Shown piece by piece: positions 10,402-21,557 of a DNA stretch of 64,000 nucleotides (its first letter is position 1; each line of letters begins with the position of its first letter). Location of the stretch: positions 5,865,501 through 5,929,500 of the forward strand of contig NC_056757.1 in NCBI RefSeq assembly GCF_018687715.1, given 5' to 3'. A program made the translations under genes and the position numbers. Below the pieces are notes generated by a model. It was not told the origin of the DNA. It did no database searches and saw nothing but the letters and a program-made list of their open reading frames with translations. The DNA is from Carya illinoinensis. Lineage: Eukaryota; Streptophyta; Magnoliopsida; Fagales; Juglandaceae.

Positions 10402-13400
10402 CGTTTTTTGTTGGAAACTTGGTTGTAACGCCCTTACTCTTAGGGATGGGATGCTAATATCATTTATATCATAGCTTGAAGAACACAAAATTTCTGTAAA
10501 CCAAAAGCCTGAGCAAACCTTAATTGATAAACTTTAGCAACATACCATCTTGTTACAATTCATAAAAAGAAACCTAATTTAGTCTTTAGCCTAAAAACAT
10601 TATACTAAACACAGTGACTAAATTATAAAGTGAGTAGAACCAAATTAACAAGATAGGTAGCCAACTAAAGCCTGTATGCTCGAATGTCAAAATTTGCATT
10701 AGGGAACGAGGAGAATGAATGCTCGTATTTTCTAGGATGACTAGCATTCTTGGCAATTGTTCAATAGAAGTAGTGAAGTTGAAGTTAATCCCAGATGCAT
10801 TCTTGGCAATGTCTGCCCTTGTACATCACCTCCATGATATAGGCAGGATCCATGACGTCATCACAGCACAGACAGTATAAATGGTAACTGGATTTGAAAC
10901 TCACAACTACACGTGCTTACAATAATGAAACAGCCACCCTAATCCCAGCTTACATTTGCATATTGCTTCCTGATTTGTAGCTCTAATAGAAACCTGTGTT
11001 CTTCCCTTTTGCCAACATAGAATTGAATTGTGGGCATTTTGGAGCTATTGCATGAGGTTGTCATATTGTTTTCATGCATGTTGATCATTGTTTTATCCAT
11101 AATCAACTCATTGAATCAGGAGGCATTCGAGTCATCTCCTAGTCACGACACTCAATCACCCGAAGCCACATCAAAAGCTATGGAAAGTGCTGAAGATGTT
11201 AGTGACGCTTCATCAAAGAAAGACATTAATGATAGTATTCAAAGCCTGGCAGAGAAGTTATCAGCTGCTTTAGTAAATGTTATCGCCAAAGAAGACTTGG
11301 TGAAGCAGAATGCAAAAGTTGCAGAAGAAGCTGTTGCTGGTAATACTCCCACATACAATGCTAGGGAGCGTCTGCTATTTCTTATTCTAAGAACAACCAA
11401 TCAAAATGCGATGTTTCGTTGCAGCACATTAGTTGAAATGGATTTTCTCTCATAATGTTTCAAACTAGAAGCTTGCATGAATTGCCTGATAAGTTTTTAA
11501 ATCTCAACCAAACATGGTAATTGATGTATTCTTTTCATCTTTAAAAATATTTCTCATAGTTCAATATATCATTCTAGGATGGGAGAAGGCTGAAAATGAA
11601 GTGGTGGTCCTAAAGCAACAACTTGAATTTTCAGTTCGGCAAAACTCAGTTCTTGAAGATCGGGCGAGCCATCTTGATGGGGCCCTCAAAGAACTTGTTC
11701 GGCAGCTAAGACAAACAAGGGAGAAGCAGGAGCAAATGATTCTCGAAGCTGTGATGATGAAAACCCGTGAGTGGGAAACCACTAGACTCAAACTTGAGAG
11801 CCAGCTTCTTGAGCTCCAAAGCAACACTGAAGTGGCTAAATCTGGATCTCATGCAAATGTTGATCCTGATATTTGCCATAAACTTGAATATTTGGAGAAG
11901 GAGAACTCAGCTCTCAAACTTGAGCTCCAATCACAATCTGAAGAGTTGGAAATCAGGACGATCGAGAGGGACTTGAGTACCCAAGCAGCTGAGATGGCCA
12001 GCAAGCAACATTTAGAGAGCATAAAGAAGGTGGCCAAGCTTGAGGCTGAGTGCCAGAAGCTTAAATCAATGCCTTGTAAATCATTCAGGGTTAATGATCA
12101 TAAATCCACTCTTGCCTCCTCTATTTGTGTTGAATCCCTTGCAGATAGTCAGTCAGAGAGTGGAGAGAGGCTCAGCTTGGGAGAGATTGATACTCGCAAA
12201 ATGAGTAGTTCAGAGTCAAATAAGAGTGAACATAGTTGCTCGGACTCATGGGCATCTGCCCCGATTTCTGAACTTGATCAGTTCAAAAATGATAAGACTG
12301 TTAAAAGAAATATCCAAGCCTGTTCTGTTCAAATTGATCTCATGGACGATTTTCTTGAGATGGAGCGACTTGCTGCACTACCAGAAACCAAGAGTGAAGG
12401 CCTTGGTTTTGCACCAATAGTTTCCAATCAATCTAGTAATGGAGAAAACTCCCTGAGAACTGAACTAGAAGCCCTGACTCGTCAGAAAGCTGAATTAGAA
12501 GAGAAGCTAGGGAAGGTGGAAGCACAGAAAGCTGACCTGGAGGGTGCTCTATCCACAAGTCAAGACCGTATTGAGGTATCCCGGCTTCAGCTGAGGGAGG
12601 CAGAACTAAAGTTGGAGGAGTTGCAAACAGAGCTGAACATCGTGAAAGAAACCAAGCAAGTTGTTGAGTCTAGACTCATTTGCATGGAAGCAGAAGCAAG
12701 GACCATGTCAGCAAAAGTTGACGCTTTAGAAGTAGAGGTTCAGAAAGAGAGGACTTTGTCAGCAGAAATTGCAGCTAAGTGTCGAAAATCAGAGGAAGAG
12801 CTATCAAGGGAGAGGCAGGAAATTGAACTACAGAAAACTACAAGCTCGAATGGTGAATTGAAGATAAAACAGGTCAGTCATCATGAACTTTTGTTATATA
12901 CCGTGTTGCATATTTGAACTTCTATCATTTTCTTGTTTTCTGGTTATGAGCAATGTATGGACATATATATTATGTTTCTTTATATATAACGATCTGAGGA
13001 TTTTGTGTAAATCAGGAGGACATAGCTGTAGCTACTGGAAAACTTGCAGAGTGCCGTAAAACAATAGCATCTCTTGGGAATCAGCTGAAATCTCTAGCAA
13101 CACTGGAGGACTTCCTGATTGATACTGCCAACATATCAGAGCTTTCTGCAGGTGCATCGGTGATGCCTAAAGCTGACGGAGGATTGTGGAAATTGCATTG
13201 TAATGAAACATTTTTACCTAAAAGAGATTCTTATTCTTCACTAATGGCTGATGAAAGTTCTGGCCCTATAGGAAATAAAACTGAAGAGAACTCCCCACCA
13301 TTTTCATCTTCAGCAACTTCAGCTGCTGCATCGTCAATTCATGTCATTTCGGAGAAGAATCGAAACGGGTTTGCGAAGTTCTTCTCACGTACGAAGAGTG

Positions 13401-13411
13401 GGTTAATTTAG
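10125..13411 (+). CDS. FPP: Filament-like plant protein (FPP family), four coding exons
   Basis: Coding exons are 10125-10235, 11120-11339, 11578-12872 and 13016-13411 (stop TAG). All introns are GT-AG and phases agree (0, 1, 0), giving about 673 residues. The product starts MEKRKWLWKRKPSDK, followed by the serine-rich SESSRSISSHSERYSDD head typical of FPPs. Exon 2 holds EKLSAALVNVIAKEDLVKQ, and exon 3 opens WEKAENEVVVLKQQLE and SHLDGALKELVRQLRQ, both family hallmarks. Residues about 65-240 and 350-550 are long heptad coiled coils (EALTRQKAELEEKL, LREAELKLEELQ). The tail ends NGFAKFFSRTKSGLI, another conserved block. FPPs are long coiled-coil proteins reported to bind WPP-domain proteins of the nuclear envelope and to act in cortical microtubule and pit patterning. 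The length is close to the shorter Arabidopsis members, FPP2 and FPP3. The split is from my own reading; upstream non-coding exons are possible. Confidence 0.92.
10371..10400. repeat. (C)30 homopolymer in FPP intron 1
   Basis: Thirty uninterrupted C residues directly follow CCACCA. Such a run is rare in plant DNA and is also a common place for sequencing or assembly length error. It lies in the first FPP intron, 135 bases past the donor. Confidence 0.9.
10427..10875 (+). repeat. Possible LTR-derived fragment in FPP intron 1
   Basis: TGTAACGCCCTTACTC at about 10427 has the look of a plant LTR start, and the segment through CATCACAGCACAGACAG near 10875 is non-coding and unlike its surroundings. 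I found no partner copy and no target duplication, so the family and right border are open. Confidence 0.3.
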
Positions 13412-13589
13412 GGAGGATGTACAATACAAGGAGTAAGTGGTTTCTCAGTTGTAAACAGAGAATTTTGGATTCTTTTCCATTTGAAAGCTGCGGATTGCAT
13501 GCCCGTTTAATTGGCAGCAAAAGAGTTTGCTCCATTTCCTTTTCACATGAATGTGATCTTTGCAATCTCAAATGCCAAGCAAGCCCTCT

Positions 13590-13660
13590 GTTTTAATGAA
13601 ATATTCACCAGAACGAGATTCTAATTCTTCACGAATGGATGATGGTGGGAATACATCTTC
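13590..13660 (+). pseudogene. Relic copy of an FPP last-exon segment downstream of the gene
   Basis: About 180 bases behind the FPP stop, AATGAAATATTCACCAGAAC..GATTCTAATTCTTCACGAATGG aligns with 13200-13255 of the last FPP exon (AATGAAACATTTTTACCTAA..GATTCTTATTCTTCACTAATGG), with a short gap and roughly one in five bases changed. In one frame it reads SPERDSNSSRMDDG, which resembles the SPKRDS-type segment of this protein family. It has no splice context that I can confirm and is probably a remnant of a tandem duplication of the 3' end. Confidence 0.45.
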
Positions 13661-14085
13661 ATGTAAGATTACTCTCTCTCAAGTTTCTTCCAATTACTCT
13701 TGAATTTCATTTCCTTGTTTTGAGCTTTCTGCAAATCTTTCGAAACTCCTCCAACCTCTGACTTCTGCTCTTTTTGGAATAAAAAAACTGTATTGGGTCT
13801 CTCCAAACAGTACCTTGGAAACGGCAAACTGACTACATGCTACACAAATCGTGTTCTGTTTTTACATTGCAGAAAATTGTAATCAACGGCGAAGAAAAGA
13901 CAATACATATTAATGTTTACCTAAGAGTTGAGGTTTTCAATAACATATATGAACAAAAAACAAAGAAAGTCTTGCAGCGCTGTGCGTATATTCCATTCAA
14001 ACATCAATGCAAATATTGGAAAGCACAAACACATATACATATGTGAAAGTATGAGAAAATGATGCCTTCTACATATTTATTGCGG
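13661..14085. other. Intergenic space between convergent FPP and CYSTM genes
   Basis: No coding signal. The two genes converge here, so the stretch should hold the 3' untranslated regions and polyadenylation signals of both. I see no distinctive structure. Confidence 0.4.
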
Positions 14086-14415
14086 TCAAAGTGAAGTGAC
14101 CATGCTCGGTTGAATCGCTGAAGCTTCTTTGTTCTGCAAGCAAGGAAATATGGAAAAGCTACAACAGCAGAGCAGCGCCAAACTGCAAAAAAAGCAGAAA
14201 ACTGTCAATTTTCTCCCTCTACCAAATCTGTATTATTTTATAAAAATGCCATTCATTTTATAACATAACTATGACAAAGGTTGTGTCTACACGTTTTTGC
14301 CAAATTAAAGTGAACAACAGACATTAACATCGATCAATTAATGGAACCCCATTTATAGAAAATATTCAAACAAGCAGTCCAACTATCTAGTTTTCAGTGC
14401 TTGGAAATAGGACTC

Positions 14416-14446
<31 letters not shown>

Positions 14447-15000
14447 TACCAACTCTCGAGTAAACCCGTTTCTTGTTTTGGAGTCACGTAGACGTACTCT
14501 ACTTGTCGCGTTGAATTGTTATTCATTTGGATAGCGACCGGTGGTGGAGGATATATTGGTGGAGGAGGATATACTGGCGGTGGAGGATAGGCAACATAAT
14601 TTGGATTCCCTGCGAGTATAAAAACCATCGTACTATTAATTACCATTAAACAAAATAAACCCATCAATCATGATTGCCATCAATTCTCCGATTCAAATAT
14701 TTTCTATAATTTAAAGAGAGATAGAGATAGTACGTAAATTCTGTAATATTTATTAATATAATGGATTTACGTGCTATATCTGTTCGAATTGTAAAAATAT
14801 CGAAACCAGAAAATCGTAAAAAATATAGATTAACCCATCACTGCACAGATAAATTCAAGAAGACATAGCACACGTACACTGAGGAGGAAGACCAACAGGA
14901 GGCTGTTGAGGACACCAACTGGAGGCTGTTGAGGAAGACCAACAGAAGGCTGTTGCGGAACACCAACAAAATCAGGCTGTTGCTGGTCGTAATAATGCAT
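14086..15000 (-). CDS. Small CYSTM-type cysteine-rich membrane-anchor protein, frame broken in exon 1
   Basis: Read on the minus strand: exon 1 15000-14878 (start ATG at 15000), exon 2 14609-14450, exon 3 14182-14086 (stop TGA). The N-terminus MHYYDQQQPDFVGVPQQPS leads into repeats of P-x-V-G-V/L-PQQP. Exon 2 gives YPPPPVYPPPPIYPPPP and a VEYVYV segment. Across the exon 2/3 junction comes GLLESCLALLCCCSF, the cysteine-rich C-terminal module of plant CYSTM proteins, which are stress-linked, tail-anchored membrane proteins. The third PQQP repeat lacks one base compared with its neighbours (about 14920), so exon 1 spliced at the strong GTACGT donor (14877) goes out of frame. Using a weaker GTGTGC donor four bases further (14873) restores the frame with altered residues. 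It could be a recent pseudogene, an allele, or a sequencing error. Confidence 0.7.
14419..14446. repeat. (GA)14 microsatellite
   Basis: Fourteen GA units start three bases inside intron 2 of the CYSTM gene. On the transcribed strand this is a (TC)n run immediately behind the GTATC donor. Confidence 0.95.
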
Positions 15001-15393
15001 GATGATGACGATCTCTCTTCAGAATATGTTCTCGAGCTGCACGCTCGACAAAAGATTTGAGATCAAGCTGGGTACGTAGGAATGAGCCATGGAGATTGAG
15101 GATGTTTTTTAGTTTTTATAGATATAGAGAGGCATCAAGCTTAAGCCAGGTAAGGCTGAGTGTCTAACCTGAAATATCACGTGTTTTGTTAAGTGGCGAA
15201 ATGGACAAACAAGCTCCTCGGAGAAAGTGAGGGACAAATATCTCTCCATCAGCCTCCATCCAAACTTGGTCGCAATATCGCATCGATACTGATTAAACTG
15301 AAGTGCATCTGCAACTTTGTTAACATCAAATATGTGTATATATAGACATACACACACACACAACACAGAATATAGGCATGATCGGCCATTGCT
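15001..15393 (-). promoter_or_regulatory. Upstream region of the CYSTM gene, cut off by a Tat element
   Basis: This is the start-codon side of the CYSTM gene. Only about 390 bases remain before the Tat retrotransposon at 15394, so distal promoter sequence now lies beyond 27395, 12 kb away. A short (AC)n run lies at about 15350-15366. No TATA box can be assigned with confidence. Confidence 0.35.
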
Positions 15394-15398
15394 CTAGG

Positions 15399-15801
15399 TG
15401 GAAGGGCTCTTCCAACCAGCGGGCCTTGGAACATATAAAAAAGGCCCATAATACATTATACACCAAGAAGTCCAGAGCATAGATCCAGAAGTCACAAAGG
15501 GATAATCAAGAGGAATTTAAAAAGAGATATGCATGTCACCACCTTTAACGGAAGGATAAAAACAGTAAGAAGTGATAGGATTATTCAAAATCCTAAGACT
15601 TGATCTGTTCTGATAAATCCTGGATGAGATATGTACAACAAATGAGCCTATATATACAGGTAATCTTTGAAGTTTTAGGGACGATCACTTCTTAAAACTG
15701 ACTTTAGCATCATAATGTTTGTATGAGGAGCCCCTATTCGAGTTTCATCAACGGAGATCGGCTGAGCAGTTGAAGATTGGAAGTGAGACACGACTTCAAC
15801 A
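15399..15801 (+). repeat. 5' LTR of the Tat element
   Basis: Begins TGGAAGGGCT and ends TTCAACA, 403 bp. A TATATATA stretch near 15650 is the likely promoter TATA box. The partner LTR is 26988-27390. Confidence 0.93.
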
Positions 15802-15822
15802 TTTGGTGCCGTCTGTGAGAAC
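15802..15822 (+). promoter_or_regulatory. Primer-binding site of the Tat element
   Basis: TTTGGTGCCGTCTGTGAGAA follows the LTR directly. It resembles the TGGCGCCGTCTGTGGG-type site used by Tat elements. Changes from that pattern fit the general decay. Confidence 0.6.
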
Positions 15823-16146
15823 GTGCGATTCAGCGTGGTTCTCACATGCTAATTATAACATGCTCTGTAGCAAGCCGAACGATGGACTTTGAACCATTAT
15901 CTGTGGAAACATGACTAGCAGTAGCAGAGGAAAAGTTGAAATAAGCTCTGGAGGCCATGAGAATTTTACAAAAGGAGAACAACGACTTAAGATGGAAGAA
16001 TGCCAATTCTCATAATGACGATGTGCCTGCCCACAACGAGCAAGGTGAGCAAGAAGCACATTGTAGGGTCTAAAAGGATGCTGAATGAGAAGAAAGAGAA
16101 ATGATGCATGATGATTTAAAGAAGTTAGCGGGAAAAATATGAGGAG

Positions 16147-17250
16147 ATGGTGAAGAAGATGGGCGGTTCTTCCTCGGTGGAAGGCCTACTACACCAAACG
16201 GATCTGCCGTACAACGCACATATTATGGTTGAGCCGCTCCTGCCAAAGTTTAAAATTCCTCAGATAGATATGTATGATGGGTCCAAGGACTCAGTAGATC
16301 ATCTGGAAAACTTTAAAGCTCATATCACGCTCCATGGTTTCCAAGGGGAGATTGTATGTCGAGCTTTCCCTCTGACCCTAAAAGGGACAGCCAGAGGATA
16401 GCTTTAAGGAATTGGCAAAGTAGTTCTTAACCCAGTTTATGCCTAGTTGGAGACGCCGGCGCCCAGCTGCCTACCTGTTAACGGTTAAGCAAAAGGAAGG
16501 TGAGAATTTAAAGGCCTACTTGGCCAGTTTCAACAAAGAGCGCTTAACAATGAATGACCAAGATGAGAAGATCACTCTGGCTGCCCTCTTAGGAGGGGTA
16601 TGGCCGCGCAGTCCTTTCATGGCAAAGTTGGCCTGGAGGACTCCTTCGACTCTCAGGGAGTTCATGAACAGGGCGAACGATTTTGTCAATGCAGAAGATA
16701 CTCTGCAAGCTTTGGTGGACCCTTGTAAAGAAGATACTCAGGTTTACGGAGAAGCAGGTGGGTTGATAAGAAGGGTAATCCAAGTAGGTGAGAAAGAGCC
16801 AGAGAAGGGCGATCAGATCGCAACCTCAGATTGGTGCACAATAATCTGGGCGTATAGGAAGGGGAGAGAGAAAAGGAAAGTCGCCGCCTTGTCAAAACAG
16901 GTGATTGGTATTGCAAGTACCATCAGACGAGCTCGCACTGGACTGAGGACTGCACAACCATGAGAAAGAGAGTCATTGAGTTAGCAGGAACTGGCGAATT
17001 AGAGCGAATGGTTGCTGAGCGGTCAAAGCTAAAAGGCGTCAGGAGACTAGGCGAGAAGCAAGGAGGAGTTTCAGTCCAGAAAGAAGGCGCCATGTCAATG
17101 ACCACCAGGACAGGAGGGTGAGGTCGCCCCCAAAAGGTGATCGAAACAGGGTGCCCATAGGGAAAATAAAGACTAGCGGGAGGTTTTGCTAGGGGTGGTA
17201 TTTCCACATCCAGCCGAAAGGCATATGCACGGAAGGCAAGATATGAAGAA
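16147..17250 (+). pseudogene. Tat gag remnant
   Basis: The segment VEPLLPKFKIPQIDMYDGSKD and CRAFPLTLKGTARG matches the Tat capsid core. After a stop at about 16399 and a frame change, the next frame continues with YLLTVKQKEGENLKAYLASF, FNKERL and NAEDTLQALVDP, the rest of the capsid. Further on, C-x2-H..HWTEDC near 16905-16950 looks like a zinc-knuckle type nucleocapsid. At least one frame change and several stops break it, so it cannot make a full Gag. Confidence 0.85.
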
Positions 17251-17301
17251 GTATTCGTAGCGGACAGAGCACACAAATAACCAAAGCTTAGCAATGATCG
17301 A

Positions 17302-17710
17302 ATGGTGATATCATTCGAAGAGGCAGACAGGGAAGGAATTATATATCCGCATGACGATGCTCTAGTGATAACCCTTGTGATAACCAATTATACAACTAGG
17401 CGGGTACTAGTAAATAATGGGAGCTCAGCTGATATATTGTTCTGGGAAGCGTTTGTCCAAATGGGGATTGATGTTGGCAAACTGAGGCTTTCCCCTACGC
17501 CATTGACACACTACCAGTAATTGCAGGCATGGGGGCGCAGACAGCAACCATGATGACCGACTTTTTAGTGGTGAAAGCTCCTTATTCTTACAATGCCATA
17601 TTGGGAAGACTGACACTCAACCATTTGAGGGCAGTAACATCCACCTACCATCTCAAGATGAAGTTCCCAAGAGATGGCGGCGTAGGAGAGACGAGAGGCG
17701 AGCAGGCCCT
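17302..17710 (+). pseudogene. Tat aspartic protease remnant with altered catalytic site
   Basis: RVLVNNGSSADILFWEAF corresponds to the Tat protease active-site segment, which normally has Asp where the first Asn of NNGSS stands. The catalytic residue is therefore lost here. Downstream, FLVVKAPYSYNAILGRLTLN is the second conserved protease block, in another frame. A stop at about 17518 separates the two. Confidence 0.8.
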
Positions 17711-17984
17711 GGCTTGAGAATGTTATGTGAAGGAATTAAGGAAAGTTAAAGAGGAAGTCTGCACGGTGGCAGAACAGGATGGGGCCTTGCTACCCTTGCC
17801 ACCACCTGTAGCGGTAACTTGCGAGAGAGATATAGAAGTCAGGGATGATCGGGTTCAGCAGCATGTAGAAGTCAACGAACCTCTAGAACTCGTGACATTA
17901 CACACTGACCGCCTTGGGTCCACTACCCATATTGGGACACAAGTCCCACTAGCAGACAGAGAAGCCCTAATATAGTTGTTGATA

Positions 17985-19000
17985 GAACACATGGATGTCT
18001 TCACATGGAGCCATGAAGAAATGCTCGATATAGACAACAAAATCATTGAGCATTGCTTGGGCGTAAACCCAACGCACAAAGCAGTGAGATAGAAGAAGAG
18101 ATCCTTCAGCATAGAAAAGTATGCCGCCATTAATGAAGAAGTTGAAAGTTTGCTCACGGTTGGCTTCATTAGAGAGGCCCACTACCTAAAGTGATTATCC
18201 AACATTGTCAAGGTGAAAAAGGCGAATGGGAAGTGGAAAATGTGCGTAGACTTCGCAAATTTAAACAAAGCTTGTTCGACAGATAGCTTCCCTTTACCAC
18301 GCATCGACGTCATTGTAGATGCCACAGTGGGGCATCATATGTTGAGATTCATGGGCGCATATTCGGGCTACAACCAGATACGAATAAATGCGGCAGACGA
18401 AGAAAAGACATCTTTCATCACTGACCGAGGACTGTATTGCTACTAGGTCATGCCCTTTGGATTGAAGAATGTAGGGGCGACCTACCAAAGGCTGGTAAAC
18501 CGGATGTTCAAGGAACAGATTAGGAAATCTATAGAGGTATACGTGGATGATCTGCTGGTAAAGACCAAAGGGCTAGCTCAGCACCTTGTGGATTTGCAAA
18601 CGGCATTTGGAGTCTTATGCCGTTACAAAATGAGGCTGAACCCATCGAAATGTGCTTTCGTGGTCCAGTTGGGGAAATTCTTGGGCTTCATCATATCGTA
18701 GAGAGGAATTGAAACTTTTCCAGATAAGATAGAGGCCATAATCAATATGAAGCCGCCAAAAAATCTGAACGAGACTCAACGACTGGCAGGAAGAGTGGCC
18801 ACCTTGGGAAGGTTCATAGCCAGGTCAATAGACAAGTGCATCCCCTTTTTCCAAGTATTGCGGAAAGTACATCCTTGGAATGAGTAGTGCGACGAAGCGT
18901 TCGAAAGATTAAAATAGTATCTAGCTAGTCCGCCCCTTTTAAAGCGACTAGAGAAGGGAGACTTACTTTATGCGTATCTAGCAGTCTCCCCAGATGCTGT
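17985..19000 (+). pseudogene. Tat reverse transcriptase remnant
   Basis: Blocks appear in the expected order: KKANGKWKMCVDFANLNKAC, then FPLPRIDVIVD, then a motif-A segment RFMGAYSGYNQI in which the usual catalytic Asp before AYSGY is Gly, then MPFGLKNVGATYQRLVNRMF, then the YVDDLLVK box. Stops fall at about 18090, 18195, 18446 (just before MPFGL) and 18701. Both the changed motif A and the stops rule out activity. Confidence 0.88.
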
Positions 19001-19059
19001 ATCCGCCGTCCTCATAAAGGAAGAAGAAGCCGTGCAACATTTGGTATATTATGTGAGTC

Positions 19060-19800
19060 GAGCACTCAGAGGAGTAAAGACAAGATACCCTTGAATTGAG
19101 TTGTTGGCATTTGCCTTGGTAGTAGCGGCTAGCAAACTCCGTCCTTATTTCCATGCCCACGCAGTGAAGGTACTAATGGAGGCTCCATTGGCGAAAATAC
19201 TAAGGAAGCCAGATTGTACAGGGAGGATGATAGGTTGGTCAATCGAGCTGAGTGAGTTCGATATAGAGTATGAGCCAAGGAAAGCCATTAAAGGGCAAGC
19301 AATGGTGGATTTTGTAGTAGAATTCTCAGACTTTCCCTAAGAGGAGGTGATAGCACCGACATGAAAGCCCTGGGTATTGTTTATAGATGGATCATCTTGT
19401 CGGATAGGCGGGGGCCTGGGGATACATTTGCTAAGCCCCGACGGCCAGGAGCAGTATTACATGGCACACTGGTTTTCAAAGTAACGAACAACGAAACTGA
19501 GTATGAAGTGCTGATAGCGGGTTTGTCTGTGGCCTCCCAGATTAGGGCAACCGAAGTAGACGCCAGTTCGGATTCACAAGTGGTAGTAAATCAAGTTGTG
19601 GGCTTGCACGCTGCTAAGGGCAAAAAGTTGAAAAAATATCTGGCACGAATTTGGGAAATACGCGATCATTTCTTATACTTCGTTATAACTCAAATACCAA
19701 GAGTGGACAATGAGGTAGCAGACAGATTGGCACGAGCAGCATCAGAAGGGGATGAGGTACCTCTACCATGGCCAGTTGAGAGAAGGGTCATCGAGGTCCC
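19060..19800 (+). pseudogene. Tat RNase H region remnant
   Basis: The connection domain (LRPYFHAHAVKVLMEAPL, ELSEFDIEYEPRKAIKGQA) leads to an RNase H with FKVTNNETEYEVLIAGLSVA and SSDSQVVVNQVVG, then IPRVDNEVADRLARAAS. These are the E and D blocks of the Tat-specific RNase H. The first catalytic block is corrupted (a YRWIILSDRRG segment stands where a DGSS-type motif is expected). Confidence 0.8.
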
Positions 19801-20219
19801 AGCTGTGAGTGTCGAGGTAGGAGTTCTGGGGTTAAGTACCCCAGATTGGGCGAATAGTGTAGTGGAGTACTTGGATGAAGGAAAATTGCCGGAATCCAGA
19901 AAAGAGGCAAGAAAGATAAAGAAAAGGGCGGCAAGATTCCTACTCATCGATGGGATCCTTTATAAAAGAGGTTTCTCTATTTCTTTGCTGCGATATATCT
20001 CCACACAAGAAGCCCAATATGTCCTGGTTGAGGTACACGAAGGGATATGTGAAAACTATAGTGGGGGAAGAACTTTGGCTAGGAAAGCGGTCCGGGCAGG
20101 ATATTACTGGCCTAATGCTCTAAGGGATGCACGAGAGTTCGCCAAGAGATGTGCAAAATGCTAGACTTACGCACCTATACCGCATGCCCCTCTGGAGGAA
20201 TTCGCATCAGTAACAGCGC

Positions 20220-21557
20220 TGTTGAACTCAAGGTTTCAAGTTTCATGTGATTATAAATCTACACATGGATTTTGATGATAACAAATGAATTCAAAGAATA
20301 AAGAAGTCTCAAGCTCAAGTTGTCTACACAATGGAGTCAAGCACATCAAGGAAACAAGCATGAGCAAGAAGGGAACAAATTCACATTAAAATTATAGAGT
20401 AATGTTGTAAATCTCTTCAAAATTCGAAATTAGGATTAATGCTCAAAATTAATATTTTATCATAAAACATTAAAATACATTTTCCACATGTGCATGAATA
20501 TTTTTGAAAATTAAATTTGAAAATTTTGAAAGATGATTGATTGTCATCTTTTGCATGTGCATGCCTTGATTAAAGGGTTGAACTTTGAAAATATTAAAGA
20601 TGATTGATTGTCATCTTTCACATGTGCATATTTTATTTGAATATTTTCAAAAGTGATTGATGCTTTTTTAGACTTATACAAAAAGTAAAAGATTAGGTTT
20701 GAATTTTTTGAAAATGAAAGTGTGCTCATTTTGTCATATGCCAAAAGTAAAAGATTAGGTTTGATTTTTTTGAAAAAGTGAATGATGTTGTCTTTGACAA
20801 TTGAAAAAGAAGAACCTTTTATTTGAATTCTTTGAAAAAGTGAATGATGTTGTCTTTGACAATTGAAAAAGAAGAACCTTTTATTTGAATTTGTTGAAAA
20901 AGTGAATGATGTTGTCTTTGACATGTGAATCTTTTTAAATTTGAATATGAAGTCTCATATGCCTATAAATAGATCAATTGAGAGCTTCACATTCACAACA
21001 CCAAGAGCATACAACATTCATTCAAAGCTTTCATTCTCTCTTCTCTAAGCATTGAGCCTTAATCCTTGTTCATTTTGAGAGATATAGTTTGCGCTGTATT
21101 GTTCTTATTTCACTCATTGAGGAGTGTTTTCTGATAACCTACCCACTATCAGCTCTTGTATCAGAAAAAGGGTGTGTATAACCCTTGTGTGTGTAGAAAG
21201 TATTCTACACGGGGAATAGTTGAATCACCACATGTAAGGTGATTGCAAGTGTAGAGGGTGTTCTACACGGATCCTTTGTAGCGATATTGTTCAAAGGTGT
21301 AATAGGTTTCTATCTCCACCTGAAGGAGGTTGAATAGTGAATTTGGGAATCCTCAAGGGGTAGCTTGAGGCGTGGACGTAGGCAGTGGGGCCGAACCTCG
21401 TTAACATACTGAGTTTGCTTCTCTCTTACCCTTACTCTTTATATTTATTGTTATTTTATATTTTGTTTATATTTTATATTATATATTTGATTTATAATTG
21501 TTATTTTTTTTATACAACTCAATTCACCCCCCTCTTGTGTTAGTCATCTGGGCAACA
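20220..21557 (+). mobile_element. Solo LTR of a Copia (SIRE-like) element nested in the Tat integrase
   Basis: The segment begins TGTTGAACTC and ends CATCTGGGCAACA. It is flanked by AGCGC (20215-20219) and AGCGT (21558-21562), a 5-bp target duplication with one change. Removing it restores the order of the integrase reading. The 3' end with CAATTCACCCCCCTCTTGTG is typical of SIRE/Maximus-type Copia LTRs. No coding domain or second LTR is present, so it is best explained by LTR-LTR recombination that left a solo copy. Confidence 0.85.
20771..20940. repeat. 62-bp tandem repeat inside the solo LTR, about 2.7 copies
   Basis: TGAAAAAGTGAATGATGTTG starts at 20771, 20833 and 20895, a 62-bp period. 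The first two units are nearly identical, and the third breaks off after TCTTTGAC. A looser relative with TTGATTGTCATCTTT lies before it (20530-20650). Confidence 0.9.
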
